A DNA stretch of 62,455 nt from Patescibacteria group bacterium (GTDB taxonomy: Bacteria; Patescibacteriota; Microgenomatia; JAMCZE01): NCBI GenBank assembly GCA_023485845.1, contig JAMCZE010000001.1, positions 1 through 62,455 on the forward strand. The letters run 5' to 3'. Within the stretch, counting starts at the first letter, position 1. The number at the start of each line of letters is the position of its first letter. A program made the position numbers and the translations under genes. Below the pieces are notes generated by a model. That model was given only the letters and a program-made list of their open reading frames with translations. It ran no database searches and was not told where the DNA came from. Shown here in pieces: positions 15,849 through 23,372 of the stretch.

Positions 15849-16530
15849 AGATGGAGGAGTAGGTGCCGGAGAAAACGCCGATGAAAAGGGCAACTACAAA
15901 CCAGTGAATAGACTCTCCGCCAAAAAGAATCAGAGCCAATAGGGTTAAAAGCACGGTGATGGAGGTCATCAGTGATCGACCCAGCGTTTGCAGGACAGAT
16001 TCATTAACCACTTGTGTGAACGGGGCGGATGATTTTCTCAAATTTTCCCGAATCCGGTCAAAAACTACAATCGTGTCATGGACAGAAAAGCCAATGACGG
16101 TTAATAAAGCGGTGATAAACAGCGAGTCGATCTGCACGTTGGCAAAGTGGCCCAGCAGGGAGAAGATCCCCACCACGACCAGAACGTCATGAAGCAGGGC
16201 GACCACGGCGGCAATGCCGAATTTCCAGGGAGAGTAGGGTTTGGGGATTTCCCGGAAAGCGTAGGCAATATAGAGGATGATTGCCAGGCTGGCAACGCCA
16301 ACGGACTCCACGGCATTAATGGTGGTTTCCCGGCCGATCACCGGACCAACGGTGTCCGAGCGGATAATCTGTCCGGCCGCGTTTTTTTCCACCACCGTTC
16401 CCCCGGTGAAATCAATGGACGGCCGCAGTCCCCAGCGGGCCAGAGAGAATAACCCCGGCAAGATCACTAGTAGAGAAATTCCAAAAAACACGTATTTAAA
16501 TTTCATCAAATTAAACATTTTTTCAATCAA
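15802..16530 (-). CDS. secF: protein-export membrane protein SecF
   Basis: A 242-aa Sec accessory subunit that, with SecD, uses the proton gradient to pull exported proteins off the translocon. The N-terminal helix is followed by PSIDFTGGTVV, then a short periplasmic part and five further helices carrying FSVHDTIVVFDRIREN, the family signature. Downstream of secD on the same strand but separated by a 109-nt word-repeat block. The 3' end overlaps the convergent hydrolase gene. Confidence 0.95.
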   Translation of the reverse strand: MIEKMFNLMKFKYVFFGISLLVILPGLFSLARWGLRPSIDFTGGTVVEKNAAGQIIRSDTVGPVIGRETTINAVESVGVASLAIILYIAYAFREIPKPYSPWKFGIAAVVALLHDVLVVVGIFSLLGHFANVQIDSLFITALLTVIGFSVHDTIVVFDRIRENLRKSSAPFTQVVNESVLQTLGRSLMTSITVLLTLLALILFGGESIHWFVVALFIGVFSGTYSSIFNAAPLLVLWEEKKK

Positions 16531-16639
16531 TCCAATAATCCAATTTCCAATCTTTCAATGTCCAATCCTTAATGACCAATTAACAAATTGAGAATTGGTT
16601 GATTGGTGATTGATATGTATTGGATATTGATCATTGGTT
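16531..16639. repeat. CCAAT/ATTGG word repeat between secD and secF
   Basis: The first half is built of CCAAT words (ATCCAATTTCCAATC) and the second half of the complementary ATTGG words (GGTTGATTGGTGATTG), so the block is a long imperfect inverted repeat. It holds no gene. In the transcript it could fold into a long hairpin between secD and secF. Confidence 0.75.
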
Positions 16640-17932
16640 TTATTGAATTTTGTTGAATGTTCTCAACAGCGTTCTTGTAACGGTGACTGCGGTAAATAAC
16701 GAAACAATGATGCCGATGGCCAATGTCACGGCAAAACCGCGGACAGAGCCCGTGCCAAAATAGAACAGAATGGCACAGGTGATAAGCGAGCTGGCGTTAG
16801 AGTCACGAATGGAGGGAAAAGCCCGGGCAAAACCCAGCTCAATGGCAGCTATTTTGCTTCGGCCCCAACGAATCTCTTCTTTCATCCGTTCAAAAATGAG
16901 AATGTTGGCATCAACCGCCATGCCGATGGAAAGAATGAACCCGGCGATGCCGGCCAGGGTCAGGGTTACAGGAATTAATTTAAATATGGCTAACACCACC
17001 AGGGAATAAATCATTAAGGCTAGGTCGGCAAAAATTCCCAACCGGCCGTAGTTGGCAATCATAAACAGGGCGACAATGGTTAGACCCACCGTCCCGGCCA
17101 ACAGGCTTTTGTTAATCGAGTCTTGACCCAAAGTGGCGCCGATAGTGCGCTGTTCAATGACGTGGACGGGAGCGGGCAGGGCACCGGAATTAAGCAGGAT
17201 AGAATATTCCTTTGTTTGGGCAGTGGTGAAGTTGCCGGAAATAACCGGTTGGCCGTCAGTAATAGCGCTTTGAATGGTGGGTGCCATTAGGAGTTGGTCG
17301 TCAAGAAAAATTGCCAGATGCTTGCCCACGTCGCGGGTGGTGATGTCGGCAAACTTTTTTGTCCCTTCAGCATTAAAAGTTAATTGGATAATCGGTTCGT
17401 TGGTGCTTGATTGGAAGGCTGGCTTCGCTAGTTTTAGGTCTTTGCCTGACAAATCGGTTAATTTTTGATAAGGCCCGTAGAGCTGGGCGGAGATCGTGGA
17501 AATGTTTGCTGATTCACTGGCGCTGACTTCTTCTCGGAAGGTAAGATTGGCGGTTTTGCCGACCAAGTCAATGGCTTGGTTAACGTCAGTAATTCCGGCT
17601 AACTCCACAATCACCCGGTAATCATTGCCTGATTTACTACTTTGCACCACCGGTTCAGAAACACCAAAAAGGTTAACCCGCCGCTCGATAATTCCCTTAA
17701 GTGATTCCAGAGCGGTGTCCCGGTCGGCACTGTTCACTTGGCTCATGTCAGCCTGGAGCACTAGTCTGGTCCCTCCGGCCAGATCCAGACCTTTTTTTAA
17801 CTCCAGCACCCGGCCAAAAAAACTGGGAGTTGGTAATTCGTGTTTAAATATGGTGGCGTTAGTTGGCAAGTCAAAATAGACCGCGATGGCAGTTATAAGG
17901 ACAATAATGCCGATAAGGAAACGGTTGTTCAT
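16640..17932 (-). CDS. secD: protein-export membrane protein SecD
   Basis: A 430-aa SecD. N-terminal helix, KKGLDLAGGTRLVLQAD (family D1 motif), periplasmic P1 regions, then five C-terminal helices with SIGMAVDANILIFERMKEE, the proton-path signature. Shorter than E. coli SecD (615 aa), as in many Gram-positive-like bacteria. Start and upstream stop overlap by 1 nt (TGATG) with the winged-helix gene, so the two are co-transcribed. Confidence 0.95.
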   Translation of the reverse strand: MNNRFLIGIIVLITAIAVYFDLPTNATIFKHELPTPSFFGRVLELKKGLDLAGGTRLVLQADMSQVNSADRDTALESLKGIIERRVNLFGVSEPVVQSSKSGNDYRVIVELAGITDVNQAIDLVGKTANLTFREEVSASESANISTISAQLYGPYQKLTDLSGKDLKLAKPAFQSSTNEPIIQLTFNAEGTKKFADITTRDVGKHLAIFLDDQLLMAPTIQSAITDGQPVISGNFTTAQTKEYSILLNSGALPAPVHVIEQRTIGATLGQDSINKSLLAGTVGLTIVALFMIANYGRLGIFADLALMIYSLVVLAIFKLIPVTLTLAGIAGFILSIGMAVDANILIFERMKEEIRWGRSKIAAIELGFARAFPSIRDSNASSLITCAILFYFGTGSVRGFAVTLAIGIIVSLFTAVTVTRTLLRTFNKIQ

Positions 17933-18510
17933 CAGGAGATTAACTCTTCTTCGTCACCGATGACCATGATCCGGCTGGTTTCCAAAATTCCCAGGATAAA
18001 CGAATCGCGCTTTTTTTTGCGAAAGGCAAACTCCTCCTCCGTCATGGGCGTAAAAAAGATTTCCCGGCCGCGGTGAATTTCATCTTCCCGCACCAAGGCG
18101 GCCACTTCGGGAATCACCACGGTGCCGACGATTAATAAATCAACTTTCTCCGCTGAACCGGGGAGATTCCGGGCAAGTTTGCCAGAAAGCATGGCAAACT
18201 TGACTCGCCCCAACTTGTTACGATTTTTCAAAATGGCGGCTCCTAAGCCAGTGGTTTTAGTGATCAGTTCCAAAAGGTCAAAGTAGAGGGGATAGTCCTT
18301 GCGAAAAGAGTAATATAGCCGATTGGCCCGGTGTTCTTTAGTCACCATCCCGCATTTTTCCATGTGGGCCAGCTCCCGGCGAACGGCATTGATTTCTTCC
18401 TTGCTTTGGCGCACCAATTCCCGGACATGAATAATCTTGCCCGGATTGGTGAGAAAGAGCGTGAGCAGTTTAACGCGACAGCGTGAGACGATTAGGTCCG
18501 AAAGTTGCAT
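17932..18510 (-). CDS. winged-helix regulator with C-terminal nucleotidyltransferase-like part
   Basis: A 192-aa protein with an ArsR-like winged helix (~1-75: SRCRVKLLTLFLTNPGKIIHVREL...RRELAHMEKCGMV) and a C-terminal alpha/beta region (VDLLIVGTV...) resembling the degenerate nucleotidyltransferase domain often fused to such regulators. The start MQLSDLIVS was chosen because it falls 4 nt after the DUF3048 stop, whereas the track start overlaps that gene. It probably controls its own operon. Ligand and target are unknown. Confidence 0.7.
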   Translation of the reverse strand: MQLSDLIVSRCRVKLLTLFLTNPGKIIHVRELVRQSKEEINAVRRELAHMEKCGMVTKEHRANRLYYSFRKDYPLYFDLLELITKTTGLGAAILKNRNKLGRVKFAMLSGKLARNLPGSAEKVDLLIVGTVVIPEVAALVREDEIHRGREIFFTPMTEEEFAFRKKKRDSFILGILETSRIMVIGDEEELIS

Positions 18511-18514
18511 AAGC

Positions 18515-19723
18515 CTATTGCACCGTGACCGGCTGGCCGATGGGCAGGACCTCAATCCAAGTTAAGCCACGATTCATCTTTATCTCTACACCATTTTGGT
18601 CCAAAAATCTAGTCCTGGCTGTGCGGCTGGTTTTTTGCCAGGTGCCGTTGATCACTTTACCGTCAGAAAGGAGCATAGCTTTGCCGGAACCTTTGGTTCC
18701 ATAAAGAGTGTGCTGGCCATGACCTTCTTCGTTATAGCCGTCATCGGCCACCGTCATAGTGGTGAATTCAATGACCACGTTTTTGGCCAACAGTTGTTGG
18801 TTGGTGTCCAGATCCATGTGCGGCTTGCCGCCGTTAAAGCGTAGATAAGAATTGCTGTCGTGGTCATACTGCCATTTGACAACATAGTCGTCGGCATATG
18901 AGGCTTGTTGGCCGGAAAGGGCAAAGGTGGCGGAAAAAGCCGCCGGACGGGAATCTACTGGGGCATCGTCCTTAAACTGCCAGGGCACAAAGTTGACGTC
19001 CCAGGAAGTCTGCTTGCCGGTTTGGTCATTAGTGGAAACATTAGTGAGATCTCTTTTGGTGGCGGCAAAATCCCAAAGCTTCGTGGTGGAAGTGTAAACA
19101 GTGTGTTCGGTGGCGGTGTCCGGTCCTAGTCGCTCATAATCGCGCCAGAAGGTGGGAAAGCCAATGCTGAACTGGTTCATATCATTGTAGGCGTCCCAGC
19201 CATATTGACCAATTTGTCCGAGCGCATCCGCCGGGCCGGGCGTGTTGGCACCGCCAACGTGGGCATAGAGCGGATAGTCAGCGTATTCGGAAATCCAATC
19301 AAGATAATAGGTTCGGGCGGAGCGGACCGGGCCGACAATTTCTGAAGGCTGGCAATAGAAAATGGCCATCAGTCGGGTGATGCCGCCTTCGGCCACCGCT
19401 TCGTAGACGATGTCGGCGCTGGAAACTCCCGATTGGGGTCGGGCGGCAGCGGAATTTTCAATCATCACGCCCAACGGCCGGCGTTTTTCCCACAAGTCCC
19501 GTTCCGGTTTGGAATACATCTGCCCGTTTAGCGGACAGGCCTCGGTTTTTGGCAAATTAGCATATTGGGCGGTGGGGGAGACAAACTTGCCGTTTTGGGT
19601 GGTGGTGGCGGGCGTGATAGTGCCAGTTGGGCGCAGAACCGAGAAGGCCGCATAGGACAAACCGGCGGACAGAAGGTATAACACCAGACCTAAACCAAAT
19701 AAGAGCAGTTTTTCTTTATTCAT
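18515..19723 (-). CDS. DUF3048-family (YerB-like) exported protein
   Basis: A 402-aa membrane-anchored protein: N-terminal helix (~5-27), then RPLGVMIENSAAARPQSG, ADIVYEAVAEGGITRLMAIF and GPVRSARTYYLDW, the DUF3048 core, and a C-terminal DUF3048 part with KNVVIEFTTM. The exact activity is unknown; the family is an envelope or lipoprotein type in Firmicutes. Start at 19723 is supported by a TATCAT -10 seven nt upstream. The track start would lie inside that -10 region. Operon with the winged-helix gene and secD. Confidence 0.88.
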   Translation of the reverse strand: MNKEKLLLFGLGLVLYLLSAGLSYAAFSVLRPTGTITPATTTQNGKFVSPTAQYANLPKTEACPLNGQMYSKPERDLWEKRRPLGVMIENSAAARPQSGVSSADIVYEAVAEGGITRLMAIFYCQPSEIVGPVRSARTYYLDWISEYADYPLYAHVGGANTPGPADALGQIGQYGWDAYNDMNQFSIGFPTFWRDYERLGPDTATEHTVYTSTTKLWDFAATKRDLTNVSTNDQTGKQTSWDVNFVPWQFKDDAPVDSRPAAFSATFALSGQQASYADDYVVKWQYDHDSNSYLRFNGGKPHMDLDTNQQLLAKNVVIEFTTMTVADDGYNEEGHGQHTLYGTKGSGKAMLLSDGKVINGTWQKTSRTARTRFLDQNGVEIKMNRGLTWIEVLPIGQPVTVQ

Positions 19724-19783
19724 TTTCAATATGATAATCATAAACGACTGGACTTCCCTTCGTCAATATGTTAAAACAGGGTC

Positions 19784-20023
19784 ATGCCTAAAAAGACCAA
19801 GAAGGAAAAGATCATGGCGCAGTATCACCGGAAACTGCAGCAGATCAGCTATAAAATTCCCGAGCAAAAAACTCCCACGGTTATTGTTGCGGTTCCCAGT
19901 TTCCAGTCGCCAGTTTCCAGTCATTCGGACTATTCATACGTGCTGTCTGACCTAAAACGAATCGCCATTTTAACGGCCCTTGCAATTTGTGCTCAAGTCG
20001 TGCTATGGTATAGGTATCACTAA
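19784..20023 (+). CDS. small single-pass membrane protein, 79 aa
   Basis: A basic N-terminus (MPKKTKKEKIMAQYHRKLQ), a linker built from a 14-nt tandem repeat (VPSFQSPVSSHSD) and a C-terminal membrane helix (IAILTALAICAQVVLWY). The type is common in Patescibacteria near DUF5679 genes in my recollection; function unknown. Divergent from the DUF3048 gene and 23 nt upstream of the zinc-ribbon gene, so probably co-transcribed with it. Confidence 0.65.
   Translation: MPKKTKKEKIMAQYHRKLQQISYKIPEQKTPTVIVAVPSFQSPVSSHSDYSYVLSDLKRIAILTALAICAQVVLWYRYH
19896..19922. repeat. CCAGTTTCCAGTC tandem repeat inside a small gene
   Basis: Two copies of CCAGTTTCCAGTC at 19896 and 19910 (period 14 nt) inside the 79-aa gene, coding a Ser/Pro linker. 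Confidence 0.75.
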
Positions 20024-20046
20024 CTGCCAAAAGGGGGTGAAGAATA

Positions 20047-20196
20047 ATGAAGCATCAAGGATATTGTGTTAAATGCCGAGCCAAAAGAGACATTACCGAT
20101 GGGAAAGAAGTGACTTGGAAGAACGGACGCCGCGCGTTTGTGGGCAAATGCCCAGTTTGCGGCACCACCGTTGCCCGTGTTTTGGGAAAAGCTTAA
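20047..20196 (+). CDS. DUF5679-like zinc-ribbon protein, 49 aa
   Basis: Too short for the ORF track. It reads MKHQGYCVKCRAKRDI...GKCPVCGTTVARVLGKA. CVKC and CPVC form a four-cysteine zinc ribbon, with a basic middle (TWKNGRRAFV). It resembles the DUF5679 ribbons described as chromatin- or nucleic-acid-related; binding DNA or RNA is an inference. A GGGGGTGA Shine-Dalgarno fixes the start. A strong intrinsic terminator follows 27 nt after the stop. Confidence 0.85.
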   Translation: MKHQGYCVKCRAKRDITDGKEVTWKNGRRAFVGKCPVCGTTVARVLGKA

Positions 20197-20223
20197 ACTA
20201 GTGGCTAGTTACTAGTAGCTAGT
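20197..20223. repeat. ACTAGTGGCTAGT-type word repeat
   Basis: ACTAGTGGCTAGTTACTAG words. Shares ACTAGTGGCTAGT (13 nt) with 39210 in secA, which also has an inverted relative at 39801. Confidence 0.7.
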
Positions 20224-20257
20224 AAAGAATCGTTCTTTTTAAGAACGATTCTTTTTT
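20224..20257 (+). terminator. rho-independent terminator
   Basis: A 14-bp perfect stem (AAAGAATCGTTCTT, 3-nt loop, reverse complement) ending in a T run. It closes the 79-aa / DUF5679 transcription unit. One of only two clear intrinsic terminators in the window. Confidence 0.92.
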
Positions 20258-20268
20258 GACCACATATA

Positions 20269-20283
20269 AGGGTGCAACCCTAT
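20269..20283. repeat. REP palindrome, left copy
   Basis: AGGGTGCAACCCTAT; the imperfect palindrome AGGGT-GCA-ACCCT. Inverted relative to the right copy. Confidence 0.85.
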
Positions 20284-20316
20284 TATGGACTGGTGTAACA
20301 GTATATTTTTAATAAT

Positions 20317-20964
20317 CTATTTTTCTAAGACTAGAAAATTAAGATCAATTGGCTCCTTGATTTCATCACCGACAAATTTCTGATAATTAGGGATCTTTCG
20401 CATTTCCGCGCTGGAAAAACAATCTAGAATTGGTTTAGTGTTAAGCCATGCCGTGTGTCTTTCCCCGAGGTAGTCCCCGTAACTGCTATAGAGATAATTT
20501 TGAAAATTATCTGGGTTTCGATGAATGTAGCGACTAACCCAAAGTAAATAATTTTCATCGTCGATATCTACCGCCTTAAAGATTCCTTGAAAAAGTGAGC
20601 CTACGCGCTCGTACTTCTTATTAAAATACATAGCATAACAGGTGCAGATCGACCGCATGAACTCTGTCATCACTGTTGGTGTAGTTTGCCTAATCAGGAA
20701 ATGAAAGTGATTTGGCATTAAGCAAAAGGCGAGCAGGTCCATTTTTAGGTAAAAGTTTTTCTTGACAATCGGAATAAGCCTTCCTGATGCTACTTTAAGG
20801 GTTGCACCCTGTTTTGGAGCAGGAGAAAGGGCCATCTTTAAAAGATGCAAAAACGTCAGATAATCGTCACGATCTAGAAAGATATCCCGTTTTTCAACAC
20901 CGCGATTATAAATATGATAGAAGCCGTTTTCGTAATAGTGCTTAACCGAATTTTTCTGTGGCAT
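20317..20964 (-). CDS. REP-associated tyrosine transposase (Y1/HUH, IS200-like)
   Basis: A 215-aa HUH-type single-strand transposase. The HUH motif is MPNHFHFL (His86/His88) and the catalytic Tyr is in WVSRYIHRNP (Tyr146). The N-terminal YHIYNRGVEKRDIF is the typical RAYT opening. It would nick and join single-stranded DNA at REP hairpins. A REP palindrome is embedded in frame at codons ~52-56 (QGATL), between the N-terminal strand and the HUH motif. The unit sits just downstream of the DUF5679 terminator and disrupts no recognised gene. Confidence 0.93.
   Translation of the reverse strand: MPQKNSVKHYYENGFYHIYNRGVEKRDIFLDRDDYLTFLHLLKMALSPAPKQGATLKVASGRLIPIVKKNFYLKMDLLAFCLMPNHFHFLIRQTTPTVMTEFMRSICTCYAMYFNKKYERVGSLFQGIFKAVDIDDENYLLWVSRYIHRNPDNFQNYLYSSYGDYLGERHTAWLNTKPILDCFSSAEMRKIPNYQKFVGDEIKEPIDLNFLVLEK
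20798..20812. repeat. REP palindrome inside the transposase gene
   Basis: AGGGTTGCACCCTGT, identical over 15 nt to 20983-20997 and in the same orientation. Confidence 0.85.
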
Positions 20965-20980
20965 GATTCTATGCTACAAA

Positions 20981-20995
20981 ATAGGGTTGCACCCT
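20981..20995. repeat. REP palindrome, right copy
   Basis: ATAGGGTTGCACCCT, upstream of the transposase start. Confidence 0.85.
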
Positions 20996-21184
20996 GTAAA
21001 GTGGTAATTTGATAATTTGTCTAGGAGTGATTTTGTTGTGTCCTGCGGAGGTTGTGGATGAATTCGCTAATTTTCTGTCTCGCGGATTTTTTCGGTTCAA
21101 TCACTGGCATTCTTGCCATGATTTCCAGGCTAACAGGTCTTGTCCATAGTCCAGGCCTGATTTCTGTCCAACCGCCTTTTGTTG

Positions 21185-21868
21185 TCATAAATATTTTACT
21201 ATTTTTGCTTGGGATTGAAGCTGTGAGAAAAAGCTTTGGAAAGCGGCGTTTTGCTTCTGGGAAATCAGTGTTTGCCGGGCTTGGGCGGCCTGGCTGGCCG
21301 GATCGGTGGAGGTTAAGCTGGCAGCGTTGGAAGCAATGTAGTCAGCCACTTGCGCATCGGTGACAGTGATTTGATCAGCCGTCAACTTTTCCAACATCAG
21401 CTGCAGTTCCACTTGGTTGCGAAAATCCGTCATGGTCATGCCCTGTTGGGCCAAGGCGTCATTGATGCTAATTTGTCCGTTGAGGGATTTTTCGATGTCG
21501 GCCACTTTGGCATCAATTTCGCTGGAAGAAACGGTCACGCCTTTTTTGGCGGCCGCTTGTTTAATCAAGTTCTCATTGGTGATTTCCTGCAGGGTTTGAT
21601 CGCCATAGTGACTAAGCATCCGACTTTCCAGCTCCCAACGCCAAACGGGCTGGCCGTTAACGGTGGCCACCACCAAGAGGCTTTTATTTCTCCAGGCAAA
21701 AACGGCCAAGAGAATCACTAAAGCCAAAATGATCAAATTTCGGGGAGAAAAAACTTTGTGATAGTCAACGGTCGGTCGCGTTGGGGTCATGGCAGCTATC
21801 GGTTCCGGCATTTTTACCGTCCGCGGTGTTCGGGTTCGAGTGTTTTTTCTGGTTATTTTTGTCGGCAT
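21185..21868 (-). CDS. SurA/PrsA N-terminal-domain membrane protein without PPIase
   Basis: A 227-aa protein with a basic cytoplasmic N-terminus, one membrane helix (~48-63, LIILALVILLAVFAW) and an extracytoplasmic helical SurA_N-like domain: NGQPVWRWELESRM, ENLIKQAAAKKGVTVS, DAKVADIEKSL and TMTDFRNQVELQLMLEKL. Such domains hold unfolded exported proteins. The parvulin domain of full-length foldases (~300 aa) is absent, so chaperone-only action is likely. Monocistronic as seen. Confidence 0.8.
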   Translation of the reverse strand: MPTKITRKNTRTRTPRTVKMPEPIAAMTPTRPTVDYHKVFSPRNLIILALVILLAVFAWRNKSLLVVATVNGQPVWRWELESRMLSHYGDQTLQEITNENLIKQAAAKKGVTVSSSEIDAKVADIEKSLNGQISINDALAQQGMTMTDFRNQVELQLMLEKLTADQITVTDAQVADYIASNAASLTSTDPASQAAQARQTLISQKQNAAFQSFFSQLQSQAKIVKYL

Positions 21869-21901
21869 AATGTTTTTATTTTATATGATTGGCGGGAATA
21901 A

Positions 21902-22033
21902 TCAATGGGGAAAAACGGCCGTGTGTTCTCCCAGAACCACGCTGTGATCAGGAAGGAAACCTTGGGTTTTGGCATAAATCACCAAAACTAAACAAACCAA
22001 AAACCAGATAATCACATTTCTCAAGTCCTTCAT
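21902..22033 (-). CDS. possible small membrane protein, 43 aa
   Basis: Not in the ORF track. It reads MKDLRNVIIWFLVCLVLVIYA followed by a short polar tail ending VFPH. One clear membrane helix with a basic front. It starts 7 nt from the rnpB -10 box on the opposite strand; the near-palindromic box could serve both directions. No homologue recognised. Confidence 0.4.
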   Translation of the reverse strand: MKDLRNVIIWFLVCLVLVIYAKTQGFLPDHSVVLGEHTAVFPH

Positions 22034-22046
22034 TTTGTGCTATAAT
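22018..22046 (+). promoter_or_regulatory. rnpB promoter
   Basis: TTCTCA (weak -35), 17-nt spacer, TATAAT. The P1 stem of RNase P RNA begins 7 nt after the -10. Confidence 0.75.
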
Positions 22047-22052
22047 ACCACT

Positions 22053-22394
22053 GCTCTCTAAGACAGGGCAATGACCCCGCGAAGCTTTATGCAAAGTGGG
22101 GAGGAAAGTCCAGACAGCAGGAAGCAGGGTGCTCCGACCAAATATCGGAGGCGCCGGCCTAAAGCCGAGCGACGGTGAAGCTACAGAGACGAGTGAAATG
22201 CAACGAAGCAATTCCCCCCGCTGCAAGGTGCCGACTGGGTTTAATGCCGCTTCCCAAAATTCCCGAAGCAGCACCGCCTAGATAGATTGTTGCAGCGCCT
22301 CTAACGTAGCTGCAAGCGGAGTGGGGCTAAAACCCCCCTTCGCCAAAGGTTTCGGTGGGGTGCAACAGAATCTGGCTTACTCGTCTTAGGGAGC
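22053..22394 (+). ncRNA. rnpB: RNase P RNA (bacterial type A)
   Basis: The catalytic RNA that removes tRNA 5' leaders. The ends pair as P1 (GCTCTCTAAGAC with GTCTTAGGGAGC, one G-U). The universal core is present: GAGGAAAGTCCAGACA near the 5' end, ACAGAGACGAGTGAAATG in the middle, and TAGATAGATTGTTG and ACAGAATCTGGCTTAC near the 3' end. Length ~340 nt is normal. The 3' end overlaps the stop codon of the convergent AI-2E family gene by 9 nt. Confidence 0.95.
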
Positions 22395-23372
22395 TTTTAT
22401 GTGGTCTAAAATAACTCGAACCGAGGCAACAACGGGGACCGCAACCAGATAGCCCACCACTCCGAACAAATGTCCCCCGACAATCACAACCGCCAGAATT
22501 ATCAGGGGGTGCAACTTCACCATTCGCCCCATCACTTGCGGAATAACAAACAGATCCTCTAGTTGGCGAAGAACAGTGTATAAAGCGGCCACGGCCACGG
22601 CGTCAATAAACGGATTAGCGCTGATGCGCGAAGCCTGGTCGGTGAAAGCCACTATCACCGCTACCCCAGCGGCCACCAGCGGCCCGACAAAAGGAACAAT
22701 TTCCGCCAGTCCGGTGAAGACGGAAAGGATCAGGACAAAACGAACCCCGATTATTAAAAGCCCAATATAGGTGGCAAGGCTCATAATGGCCACTAAAAGG
22801 AGCTGGCCGCGCAAATAGTCGCCCAACACTTTGCCAATCTTGCCGCGGACGATTTCGACCTCTTTTGGTAAATTTTTAGTGAATTGGCTGCCGTCGCGCA
22901 AAAAATAAAAAGTGGCCACCAGAAAAATTAATAAGCTAACAGTGCGGTTAATGGCCCCAGGGATGTAGGTCGTCATCCGGCCGCCGGGAAGAGTGAGCGA
23001 GGTTCGGGCCGAGGTGAGAGTGTCCCGAGCCGCCGGAACCAACCAGTCTGGCAAAGTGGTAATTTGCAATTCTGCCTGGTTTAAAAAGACATGTGTTTCT
23101 CTTAAAAACTCTGTTGATTCTTCGCTTAATCGCAAAGCCAGATTTAAGCCGGCGGCAACTAAGAGTCCAATAGTGACAGTGTAAATTAAAAGAATTGCCA
23201 GCGTTCGTGGCATTCTAGCGCGATGGGTTAGCCAATTAACCAGGGGATTAAGCAAATAAGCCGCCAGGGCGGCCAGGATAAACGGGGTTAACACGGCTCT
23301 GGCCAAATAGGCCAAGACCACAGTGACAACCACCACTGTCAGATAAACCAAATGGCGACTCTCCACTTTCAT
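22386..23372 (-). CDS. AI-2E family transporter (UPF0118)
   Basis: A 328-aa polytopic membrane protein of PF01594 type. It has paired helices at the N-terminus (LTVVVVTVVLAYLARAVLTPFILAALAAYLLNP... begins the family), a central polar region and C-terminal helices with VPFVGPLVAAGVAVIVAF and PQVMGRMVKLHPLIILAVVIVGGHLFGVVG, the family signature. Substrate is uncertain; members export autoinducer-2 or act as Na+/H+ antiporters. It overlaps the upstream surface-protein gene by 4 nt (ATGA), so it ends the ftsE operon. Confidence 0.9.
   Translation of the reverse strand: MKVESRHLVYLTVVVVTVVLAYLARAVLTPFILAALAAYLLNPLVNWLTHRARMPRTLAILLIYTVTIGLLVAAGLNLALRLSEESTEFLRETHVFLNQAELQITTLPDWLVPAARDTLTSARTSLTLPGGRMTTYIPGAINRTVSLLIFLVATFYFLRDGSQFTKNLPKEVEIVRGKIGKVLGDYLRGQLLLVAIMSLATYIGLLIIGVRFVLILSVFTGLAEIVPFVGPLVAAGVAVIVAFTDQASRISANPFIDAVAVAALYTVLRQLEDLFVIPQVMGRMVKLHPLIILAVVIVGGHLFGVVGYLVAVPVVASVRVILDHIKAP

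Larger units (their letters stand above)
20269..20995. mobile_element. REP-associated transposase unit bounded by inverted REP palindromes
   Basis: The 15-nt AGGGTGCAACCCTAT at 20269-20283 is the exact inverse of ATAGGGTTGCACCCT at 20981-20995. Between them lies a tyrosine transposase gene. A third copy (20798-20812) sits inside that gene. This is the layout expected of a RAYT with its REP sequences. Confidence 0.85.

Noticed and set aside
21052-21363. 103-aa plus-strand ORF with a GCGGAGG before the ATG
   Set aside because: Its second half is antisense to the SurA-like gene and reads as a Trp/Arg-rich shadow. The first ~45 residues look membrane-like, so a short gene cannot be fully excluded.
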